DNA from: JAALKW01 sp033791145
Lineage (GTDB): Bacteria; Pseudomonadota; Gammaproteobacteria; Legionellales; Legionellaceae
Assembly (NCBI GenBank): GCA_033791145.1
Contig: JASJHH010000163.1
Coordinates: 1 to 12,104, forward strand
Reading direction: 5' to 3'
DNA length: 12,104 bases
Position numbers and translations under genes: made by a program. Position 1 is the first letter of the stretch; every line of letters starts with the position of its first letter. The notes beneath the pieces were generated by a model. It saw only the letters and a program-made list of their open reading frames with translations. It did no database searches and had not been told where the DNA came from. Of this stretch, positions 5,687-11,617 are shown piece after piece.

Positions 5687-8640
5687 ACACCTGGAACAGG
5701 GGGGGCTTTGTTCTCTTTCGAATCTAACGCATCATTGTTTTTCTTATCAAACATTCGTAGGCGAATGTCGCGCATCTCTTCTTTTGTTAAAGATAGCTCT
5801 GACTCTTCAGCGGCAGCTTTGTCTTCTTTTTTTGTAGCTAACGTGATTAGTGCATTCAGTTTTTCATCTAGCTCAGCATCTGTGCCATCAACCAATAACT
5901 TACCTTCTATCATCAGCTCAAGCCCTTCGTTTTGCGCTTTTGTAAGTAACGCTTGAAACATTGGGTAATTTTCTGAAGCTTTAAATGCCTCAAATGTATC
6001 ATGGTTTTTAGCAAGAGCTTCGATTGGCCCATCCGCATATTCAAAGAAAAGCTGCTCTCTTACGATTGAATAAATCGCCTTTTTAAGGGATGCAAGCGTT
6101 AAGTCCTGAAAATCGTTTTGTTTTAAATGCTGTTTTGAAGCCGCAATAATAAGAGGGGTCAGTTTAAACATAGCCCCTTGATTGGTCAGGTATTTTAATT
6201 TAGCCGCCGGATGAACGCCTACCAATTTTTCGATAAACTTATTAAACGTGCCTGAGGCACAACTGGCTTTATCACGTTCATCTTTGTCGTCTTCAAATCT
6301 ATCAGAAAGATTATAAGCGCGTTGTATTTCAAATAGCCCTTCTAAGAAAAGTGTCTCTGCTCTTTTGGTGAGTTCTTTAATGAAAAGGCTTTCAACGGCG
6401 CGTTTTTCTTCTTCACCTTCTAAGCCTTTTAATGTTTCTTTCACTTCCCCCAGTTTTTCTTTAAACTCTGATGGCTCTTTGATGCGCATTTTAACGAGTA
6501 TTTCAATCAGTGCTTCAGTTGATTCTGTTATCGGTAGGGCTTTAAAAAACATGCTCTCATCATGTATAGCCATCCAACTTAGCGCTAAAAGTGTTTTAGT
6601 GTTTATCCCTGAGGTTTGATCTATAAATTCATAGCTTGAATGAACCAGTTGTTGAATCGCACGCTTTTCAACATCATGACCATCTTGTGAATTGACCCAT
6701 GCTTCTATTTGCTCGAGTGTTTTCTGTAAATTATCAATTTTATCGCCATATAGCTTATTTAATCGTATTGCAGATTCAGAAACAGATTGATGTACACTGG
6801 CTGTATGGGTGCTTTGGCCAGCATTAAAAGCCGGTTTTTGTGTGGTGGTCCTGTATATTAATTGATTAAGTCGGCGAGAGAGTGCAACTCGCCCAGCGGT
6901 TACATTGACTTGATTCGCTCGACAAAGTTGAAGAATACCTCTCCAATGTGTCTCGAGTAGATCTGCTGGAAAATCATCCCATACACCGAGACCTTCTTCA
7001 TCGCCGAATAGAATGTTACTGTATTGATCCACCTGGTTGAAAAATGTTTGAGTCATATCGTCAGTTAAAAGAAGACCCATTACTTGAGCCATGCTTAAAA
7101 GATATGCCCCCCCCCGTGGATGATGATGTTTTTCAATAATCTCACGATTGAGGTGTTTATCGTTATTGTTTAAAAGGCCTAATCGATCGGCTTGAACTAA
7201 GAGCTGTGCAGCATGCTGCGCTTTTGAACTTTTTAATATGCAATCAAAATTTTCTTGTTTCTCTTTACCGCTTAGCAAACCAGCAGCATCTATTAGTTCT
7301 ATGGCAAAACCCATCTCGAATCTGTTTGGATGTTGCAAGATAGCATTGAAGTTTTTCTGAGTTAGAATATTTGCTTTGAGAGCCTTGATAAGTACTTCAA
7401 GCATTAATTGCGGTTTTTCATGATTTAAGATGCAGTGAAAAAAATCTTTATTTGTGGCCATGACATCATACGAAGCCAATTCAATTACAGCGTCATGAAG
7501 AGCGCTTTCTATGCTTGCAATCTCTTTGTGGCATACGATGCTATTAAAGTTTTTCTGTCTATCTTCTTTGCTAAACAGACCGAGCTCACTAGCTAATCCT
7601 AAAGCGCTGCTTAGCCTGTTTGGCTCCTCATGCCCCGCGATAATCTCGAAATTTGATTGTTTAAGGGGGTCGTCTAACAGTCCGACTGGCTCCGCTTTTT
7701 TTAGTGCATCGTCTAACCAGTATATCTCCTCATGCCCCGCGATAATCTCGAAATTTGATTGTTTAAGGGGGTCGTCTAACAGTCCGACTCGCTCCGTTAT
7801 TTCTAGCGCATCACCTAATCTGTATATCTCCTTATGCCCCGCGATAATCTCGAAGTTTGATTGTTTAAGGGGGGCGTCTAACAATCCTATGCGTCCCGCT
7901 ATTACTAGCGCTCTTTCGAACCACCCTAGCGCACGCCTTGCGATAATCTCGAAATTTGATTGCCTAAAGGGTTCGTTTAACAATCCTATGCGTTCTGCTA
8001 CTTTTAGTATCTCTTCTAAAGAGCGAGACTCTTCATGCCCTGCGATAATCTCGAAATTTGATTGTTCAAGGGGGGCGTCTAACAATCCGACTCGCTTCGC
8101 CATTTTCAGCGTACTTTCTAACCTTGCTGAACCCTTATAATTCATGCTGATTTCAAAGTTTAGTTGTTTGACATCTTGAGTGAACAAACCTAACTCATCC
8201 ATACCGCTTAATGTACTTAAATAATTTGTTATATACCGGTTAGGTCCTTTGAACCCTGTGATAAGCTCAAAATTTCTTTGTTGATGTTCCTCGTTTAGTA
8301 ACCCTATTGCTTGCATTTTTTCTAAGACCGCATACATTGGCCAAGGTTCTTCATAATCTGCAGCCGTTCCAAAGTTCTCTTCGCCTTTATCACCTTCAAA
8401 TAAATGGTTTTGTTGTAAAAAATCAAATAATCTAAGGCTATTGAAAGAGAACAAATCGTATCTATTAGGTGAAAAGCGAAATTTAAACAGAGAGTTATTG
8501 ACCAGATTAAATATTTCCAGTGGGGTTTGATCTATGAGATCATTACCCAAAAGGCTAGGTATTAGCATTAATCTTTGAAACCTAGATGAATCATTATAAA
8601 AATTTTTTAAACTTTCTATTTCGCTAAGATAATTATTCAT
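5683..8640 (-). CDS. Large helical-repeat protein (34-residue repeats), putative effector
   Basis: Not recognised as a named family. The 985 residues have no signal peptide, membrane segment or enzyme motif. Residues 89-532 hold thirteen tandem units, mostly 34 residues long (33, 32, 35 and 38 also occur), with consensus NFEIIAGHEE, a variable stretch, ALxxAxRVGLL and a DDPLKQS linker. Units 4-8 (195-363) are nearly identical; outer units are diverged. Each unit reads as two helices, so an alpha-solenoid is likely. The C-terminal half (about 615-960) is helical and charged, with Lys/Glu-rich stretches and a Glu-rich segment near 939-956. A G9 tract interrupts codons 509-512 and a C7 tract lies at codons 979-981. 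The ATG at 8638-8640 lies about 25 nt after a predicted start site; Shine-Dalgarno is weak (TTGGA). Size, repeats and the neighbouring J-like gene suggest a secreted host-directed protein; this is inference. Confidence 0.8.
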   Translation of the reverse strand: MNNYLSEIESLKNFYNDSSRFQRLMLIPSLLGNDLIDQTPLEIFNLVNNSLFKFRFSPNRYDLFSFNSLRLFDFLQQNHLFEGDKGEENFGTAADYEEPWPMYAVLEKMQAIGLLNEEHQQRNFELITGFKGPNRYITNYLSTLSGMDELGLFTQDVKQLNFEISMNYKGSARLESTLKMAKRVGLLDAPLEQSNFEIIAGHEESRSLEEILKVAERIGLLNEPFRQSNFEIIARRALGWFERALVIAGRIGLLDAPLKQSNFEIIAGHKEIYRLGDALEITERVGLLDDPLKQSNFEIIAGHEEIYWLDDALKKAEPVGLLDDPLKQSNFEIIAGHEEPNRLSSALGLASELGLFSKEDRQKNFNSIVCHKEIASIESALHDAVIELASYDVMATNKDFFHCILNHEKPQLMLEVLIKALKANILTQKNFNAILQHPNRFEMGFAIELIDAAGLLSGKEKQENFDCILKSSKAQHAAQLLVQADRLGLLNNNDKHLNREIIEKHHHPRGGAYLLSMAQVMGLLLTDDMTQTFFNQVDQYSNILFGDEEGLGVWDDFPADLLETHWRGILQLCRANQVNVTAGRVALSRRLNQLIYRTTTQKPAFNAGQSTHTASVHQSVSESAIRLNKLYGDKIDNLQKTLEQIEAWVNSQDGHDVEKRAIQQLVHSSYEFIDQTSGINTKTLLALSWMAIHDESMFFKALPITESTEALIEILVKMRIKEPSEFKEKLGEVKETLKGLEGEEEKRAVESLFIKELTKRAETLFLEGLFEIQRAYNLSDRFEDDKDERDKASCASGTFNKFIEKLVGVHPAAKLKYLTNQGAMFKLTPLIIAASKQHLKQNDFQDLTLASLKKAIYSIVREQLFFEYADGPIEALAKNHDTFEAFKASENYPMFQALLTKAQNEGLELMIEGKLLVDGTDAELDEKLNALITLATKKEDKAAAEESELSLTKEEMRDIRLRMFDKKNNDALDSKENKAPPVPGV
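7045..8376 (-). repeat. Thirteen tandem 34-residue-class coding repeats
   Basis: Unit boundaries, as residues of the 985-residue protein, are 89-122, 123-160, 161-194, 195-228, 229-261, 262-295, 296-329, 330-363, 364-397, 398-429, 430-463, 464-497 and 498-532. The period is about 102 bp. A 23-bp core recurs with at most one mismatch at 7637, 7739, 7841, 7940 and 8042 (plus-strand starts, beginning GCGATAATCTCGAA). A 64-bp block is identical at 7624-7687 and 7726-7789, showing recent duplication or gene conversion. Helix-A DNA is conserved while helix-B DNA differs. Confidence 0.93.
7107..7115 (-). repeat. G9 homopolymer inside the repeat protein gene (possible contingency tract)
   Basis: Nine cytosines on plus (nine guanines in the coding strand) encode part of R509-G510-G511-A512 in an otherwise AT-rich gene. 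Reading the shifted frames, loss of one G gives a stop after about 514 residues and gain of one G a stop after about 526. Either change removes the whole C-terminal half while keeping the repeat solenoid. The tract itself is certain; slippage in vivo is inference. Confidence 0.6.
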
Positions 8641-8672
8641 ATGGTAACAAGTCCAAATATTTTCTTTCCGCG

Positions 8673-8701
8673 ATTATGTGTTAATTTAAGCTAAAATGCA
8701 A
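8673..8701 (-). promoter_or_regulatory. Predicted sigma-70 promoter of the helical-repeat gene
   Basis: On the minus strand TTGCAT (8696-8701, 4/6 match to -35) is separated by 17 bp from CATAAT (8673-8678, 5/6 match to -10). The start would fall near 8665, giving a leader of about 25 nt to the ATG at 8640. The spacer contains TTAAATTAA. The spacing and -10 are good, so this is the most convincing promoter in the window. Confidence 0.55.
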
Positions 8702-8744
8702 TCGTTTTGATCAGAAGGAATGTCGGATTCTGTCGCAAAGTACT

Positions 8745-8832
8745 CGGGGTCGGAGGTGTTTTTCATTTTCTAGATAAAGCGGTTTTGAACTGGGAAAAGA
8801 TGTTTGATGAATTGAAAACACCTTCGACCCCG
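8745..8832. repeat. 88-bp inverted-repeat element (MITE/REP-like)
   Basis: Arms CGGGGTCGGAGGTGTTTT (8745-8762) and AAAACACCTTCGACCCCG (8815-8832) are reverse complements at 17 of 18 positions, separated by 52 bp with no gene. The GGGGTC-ended arms resemble extragenic palindromes that accompany IS200-like (RAYT) transposase genes; that resemblance is from memory and unverified. It lies between the two island genes and shares its right end with the 17-bp repeat at 8826-8842. Confidence 0.65.
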
Positions 8833-8842
8833 TAGGTTTTAC
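8826..8842. repeat. 17-bp direct repeat, copy 2
   Basis: Identical to 5670-5686. This copy overlaps the right arm of the 88-bp inverted repeat (8815-8832) and touches the palindrome that starts at 8842. It lies about 70 bp beyond the stop of the 560-residue protein gene, so both copies sit on the 3' side of an island gene. Confidence 0.8.
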
Positions 8843-8881
8843 GTCGTTGCGAGAAGGGCGTCAGCCCATTGTGGCAATCTC
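8842..8881. repeat. REP-like intergenic palindrome
   Basis: The plus strand folds as outer stem TTGC (8847-8850) with GCAA (8874-8877), and inner stem GGGC (8856-8859) with GCCC (8864-8867) around loop GTCA. The frame CGTCGTTGCGAG ... GTGGCAATCTC resembles a dispersed palindromic repeat I recall from several host-associated bacteria, including Legionellales and Rickettsiales relatives; I could not check this. It lies 30 bp past the stop of the 560-residue gene (minus) and could also protect or end that transcript. Confidence 0.6.
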
Positions 8882-8910
8882 CTTAGGAATAAAACCATAT
8901 ACGCCACGCG

Positions 8911-10593
8911 CTAACCACCTTTCCTATTCGTAGGTGATGCTGATCTGTTATCGTCTTGATTGGAAATCTTTTCTTGCTCATCTCGCTCATTTTTTAATTG
9001 TTGTATGCCTTCTTTAAATTTTGCCATCGTACTTGCTGCTCTAAAACCGCGCTTGCTTGCCATGGCTTTCTTTAGAGCATCTAGATGCGCTTGCCCTTCA
9101 TGTGTCTCTCCTCGCCGTTCCGTGGGGAGCGGTTGCCCCGTTTCTAGCGAGCTGAAAACAGCAGCTCTAACCCTGACGGGCATACTCTTAACTGCATTGT
9201 CCATCGCATCGCCTTTTTCATTGGATTTTCTAGTACTATTAAACCGAGTTGATTCTCTTATTCGTTCTGATTGTTGTAAGAGTGATTGTTGATGAAACTC
9301 AGCTTCTTTTAATGGTTTGAGTATTTTTTTGAGATTATCTAGCCTACCTTGTTTTTCTTCAAGGGGAGCTCTTTCAAAGGCAGCTGTTTTTGTATCAATG
9401 AAATGAGTCATTGCTTTGTCGCTTTCTCCTCCGTGACGATACTGTTCAAATTGCTTGATGGTGCTATTGAACGTTTCCATAAGTATTTTTTCTTGTAATT
9501 GTCCCAACTTGTCTGCAGAGGGATTTTTATTAAATTCGGCTGTTTTTGTTTTGATAAACGCGTCTATGTTCGTTTTATTTTCTGGGTTTCTATATTCTTT
9601 AAGGCGCTTGATGGCAGAATTAAACTGAGTTAGGAGCTCTTGTTCTCTTACTTTACTCTCTAAATCCGCTAATATTTCATCCGAGGGTTTTTTATTAAAT
9701 TCGTCTCTTTTTGTTTTGATAAACGCGTTTATTTTTTCGCTTTTATATTGTTCAAGGTTCTTGATAGCAGATTTTACCTTTTTAAGTCTCGCCTTTTCCT
9801 CGAAGCCTCTAAGCCTGGTTTTTAATTTTTTTAATTCTTCAGTAGAGGGTTTTTTTTCAAATATATCTGTTAATACTTGGGTATATCCTCTTCTGTAATT
9901 TCTCTCTTTAGGGTACTCATATTTGGCAATCTGAATTATTATTACCTTTGCGTCACTTATAAGCTGCGCTTCTTCTGCTGCTTTTGCTCGTGCTTCTGCT
10001 GCTCTTTGTTGTGCTGCTGCCTTTTGGATTCCCTTATTCTCAGCTGCCACTTTACCTTGGTGTTTATAAAAACCTGCAAAGGTTTTATCTAGTGCTTGTA
10101 ATTTAGTATTCCCACCTTTAATCCCTATTAGTTTTTCAATCTTATTTTCTTTTAATTTTTCGTAGGCCGCTGTTAACGTTTCAAGTTGCTCACCTGCATT
10201 TTTTTGCTTATTTTTATCTAGGGCATATACCTGTAATAAATCGTTATAGACGTCATGAATACTTCTTTTTCTTTCTTCCTTGAAGGGCTCTAAAACCACT
10301 TTTTCCTTAGCCGTATCTTCTTGAAACTGCTCCTTTCCGGCATATAAAGTTTTGAAAATATCAAGTGCTTTAGTAAAATCTTCGTGATCTTTATCAGAGT
10401 GTGTTTTATTTTTAAAATTAATAGCATCTTCAAAGGTCTCAATCCCTTCTTTCGATTGAAGTATACCTAAGGCATCACCGAGCTTTTTAAACTTTTCCTC
10501 TGCATCGTCTAGCGTACTTCTATCGGTATGATAAATCTTTGATAATTGATGGTAGATTTTTTTTATGTTTGCTTTTTTTTTTAAAGCCGGCAT
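8911..10593 (-). CDS. Coiled-coil protein with two degenerate J-domain-like hairpins, putative effector
   Basis: Not a named family. The 560 residues are very Lys/Glu-rich, with no signal peptide or membrane span. Residues 11-47 resemble helices II-III of a J domain: IYHQLSKIYHTDR, then AEEKFKKLGDALGIL, with HTD (22-24) where DnaJ proteins have HPD. Residues 113-149 repeat the same pattern without gaps (VYNDLLQVYALDK, then LTAAYEKLKE), with ALD in place of HPD. An Ala/Glu coiled coil spans about 183-210. Four tandem units of about 50-60 residues follow (about 215-275, 276-326, 327-377, 378-430), sharing AIKxLxxY, INAFIKTK, EFNKxPS and a Leu/Lys helix. The C-terminal 100 residues are polar and end SASPTNRKGG. 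The start ATG is preceded by GGGTG at 5 nt spacing. Codons 4-7 contain an A10 tract. A function on host chaperones is possible but unsupported beyond the motif. Confidence 0.75.
   Translation of the reverse strand: MPALKKKANIKKIYHQLSKIYHTDRSTLDDAEEKFKKLGDALGILQSKEGIETFEDAINFKNKTHSDKDHEDFTKALDIFKTLYAGKEQFQEDTAKEKVVLEPFKEERKRSIHDVYNDLLQVYALDKNKQKNAGEQLETLTAAYEKLKENKIEKLIGIKGGNTKLQALDKTFAGFYKHQGKVAAENKGIQKAAAQQRAAEARAKAAEEAQLISDAKVIIIQIAKYEYPKERNYRRGYTQVLTDIFEKKPSTEELKKLKTRLRGFEEKARLKKVKSAIKNLEQYKSEKINAFIKTKRDEFNKKPSDEILADLESKVREQELLTQFNSAIKRLKEYRNPENKTNIDAFIKTKTAEFNKNPSADKLGQLQEKILMETFNSTIKQFEQYRHGGESDKAMTHFIDTKTAAFERAPLEEKQGRLDNLKKILKPLKEAEFHQQSLLQQSERIRESTRFNSTRKSNEKGDAMDNAVKSMPVRVRAAVFSSLETGQPLPTERRGETHEGQAHLDALKKAMASKRGFRAASTMAKFKEGIQQLKNERDEQEKISNQDDNRSASPTNRKGG
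9304..9951 (-). repeat. Four tandem helical coding repeats in the J-like protein
   Basis: Units at residues about 215-275, 276-326, 327-377 and 378-430 share the order AIKxLxxY, a short variable loop, xxFIxTKxxEFNKxPS and a Leu/Lys/Glu helix. Units 2 and 3 are closest, also at DNA level: ATTAAATTCG and TTTTGTTTTGATAAACGCGT recur near 9530-9560 and 9690-9730. Unit 1 is the most diverged. Confidence 0.8.
10573..10582 (-). repeat. A10 homopolymer at codons 4-7 of the J-like gene
   Basis: Ten T on plus (ten A in the coding strand) cover the last base of Leu4 and Lys5-Lys7. In the shifted frames, loss of one A gives a stop after 9 residues and gain of one A a stop after 24. Slippage here would switch the gene off almost completely. 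Confidence 0.6.
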
Positions 10594-10617
10594 AATAGCA
10601 CCCGTGAATATAATTTA

Positions 10618-10639
10618 TATACTAACAGTATAGAGTATA
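10618..10639. promoter_or_regulatory. Palindrome plus extra half-site between divergent genes (possible operator)
   Basis: TATACT-AAC-AGTATA (10618-10632) is a perfect 6-bp inverted repeat, and a third AGTATA follows at 10634-10639. It sits in the 110-bp gap between the divergent J-like gene (start 10593) and ccmC (start 10704). TATACT also resembles a -10 element, so part of the signal may simply be promoter sequence. Confidence 0.4.
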
Positions 10640-10661
10640 GCCAGACTTTTGCTATTTTGTA

Positions 10662-10670
10662 TGTTAAAAT
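10662..10670 (+). promoter_or_regulatory. Possible extended -10 element for the ccm operon
   Basis: TG-T-TAAAAT (10662-10670) fits an extended -10 box about 34 bp before the ccmC ATG; no good -35 is seen at 16-18 bp. It implies that the ccm genes start their own transcript here, which fits the divergent gene upstream. Confidence 0.3.
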
Positions 10671-10703
10671 CACGGCCTGTTTTGATAGCTATTTGAACAT
10701 AAC

Positions 10704-11447
10704 ATGTGGCGTTTTCTATCTTTCTTGGCATCCCCTAAGCTTTTTTATACGCGGATAGGGCAGATAACACCGTGGTTGGGTGGGTTTGCGCTGTTTTTTT
10801 TAACGCTCGGAAGTATCTGGGGGCTTGGCTTTGCGCCACCCGATTATCAGCAAGGTGATGCGTTTCGTATGCTCTATGTGCATGTGCCTGCGGCAGCGCT
10901 GTCTATGGGGCTTTATGCTTTTATGGGGGCTTTAAGCTTGAGTTTGCTCGTATGGCGTATCAAGCTTGCAGGGGTGTTAATTCGTGCCACAGCGCCCGTA
11001 GGGGCAAGCATGGCGTTACTCGCACTGATTACCGGTAGCCTCTGGGGCAAGCCCATGTGGGGTGCTTGGTGGATATGGGATGCAAGGCTTACCTCAGAGC
11101 TTGTTTTGTTATTGCTATATATTGCCATCTTGGTGTTACAACAAGCCTATGCCAATCAAGCAGCAGGGGATAAGCTGATTGCGATTTTAAGCTTGGTCGG
11201 CTTGGTTGACCTGCCGATTATTCATTATTCGGTGTATTGGTGGAATACCTTGCATCAAGGCTCAAGTATTTTAGCGTTTGCAAAACCGACTATTCACAGC
11301 AGTATGTTATATCCACTGCTAATTATGATGATAGGTTTTTTGTTTTATGCGGGTTATTTAATTTGCCTGAAAGCGCGTAATTTAATATTACTACGGGAAC
11401 ACCGTGCTAAATGGGTGCATGCTTTAATTCACGAGCAATCAGCATGA
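10704..11447 (+). CDS. ccmC: Cytochrome c maturation heme handling protein CcmC
   Basis: Inner-membrane protein of cytochrome c maturation system I; it presents heme at the periplasmic face and loads it onto CcmE. The 247-residue length matches the family (E. coli 245). The tryptophan-rich WWD heme domain is WGAWWIWDARLTS (119-131). The two axial heme histidines known in E. coli CcmC, H60 (YVHVPAA) and H184 (NTLHQGSS), fall at the same positions. Six hydrophobic segments are visible (about 25-41, 57-83, 99-114, 130-147, 156-175, 202-222). The ATG at 10704 has no clear Shine-Dalgarno, but the family N-terminus supports it. The stop overlaps the ccmD start (ATGA). No ccmA or ccmB precedes it; a divergent putative effector occupies that place. 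Confidence 0.96.
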   Translation: MWRFLSFLASPKLFYTRIGQITPWLGGFALFFLTLGSIWGLGFAPPDYQQGDAFRMLYVHVPAAALSMGLYAFMGALSLSLLVWRIKLAGVLIRATAPVGASMALLALITGSLWGKPMWGAWWIWDARLTSELVLLLLYIAILVLQQAYANQAAGDKLIAILSLVGLVDLPIIHYSVYWWNTLHQGSSILAFAKPTIHSSMLYPLLIMMIGFLFYAGYLICLKARNLILLREHRAKWVHALIHEQSA

Positions 11448-11617
11448 ATAGCTTATTTAGCTTTTTATCTATGGGGGGCTATGCGAGCTATGTATGGCCT
11501 GCTTACACAGCTGTTTTTGCTGTATTTATCACGCATTTAATCTATGCAAAAAATCAAAGAAAACGGGTGATGCGTATGCTAAAACGCCGCTTAAGACATA
11601 GAGCTAATCACACATGA
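11444..11617 (+). CDS. ccmD: Heme exporter protein CcmD
   Basis: Small single-span inner-membrane protein of 57 residues that works with CcmC (and CcmAB where present) to release holo-CcmE. The sequence MNSLFSFLSMGGYASYVWPA carries the family signature (GGYAxYVWPAY), followed by one hydrophobic helix to about residue 30 and a strongly basic tail (QRKRVMRMLKRRLRHR) that should stay in the cytoplasm. I start at 11444, not at the in-frame ATG 33 bp upstream, because 11444 overlaps the ccmC stop as ATGA, as in other ccm operons, and matches the family N-terminus. Its stop in turn overlaps the ccmE start. Confidence 0.93.
   Translation: MNSLFSFLSMGGYASYVWPAYTAVFAVFITHLIYAKNQRKRVMRMLKRRLRHRANHT

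Noticed and set aside
5670..5705. Intrinsic terminator after the helical-repeat gene
   Set aside because: CCCC/GGGG and AGGT/ACCT can pair, but the stem is interrupted and no U-run follows directly.
7624..8064. CRISPR-like pattern of a 23-bp repeat with about 79-bp intervals
   Set aside because: The period is 102 bp (99 once), every unit keeps the reading frame, and the intervals encode related helices. These are protein repeats.
7511..8140. A 209-codon open frame on the plus strand with repeated AIISKFDC
   Set aside because: It is the antisense of the 34-residue repeats; its repetition mirrors the coding repeats, and it lacks a ribosome-binding site and its own context.
7045..8376. TPR assignment from the 34-residue period
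   Set aside because: The TPR signature residues (W4, G8, Y11, A20, P32) do not fit the consensus; only the length agrees.
8679..8695. PmrA-type regulator box (TTAAATTAA in the promoter spacer)
   Set aside because: Only a short AT palindrome is present; a second properly spaced direct repeat is missing.
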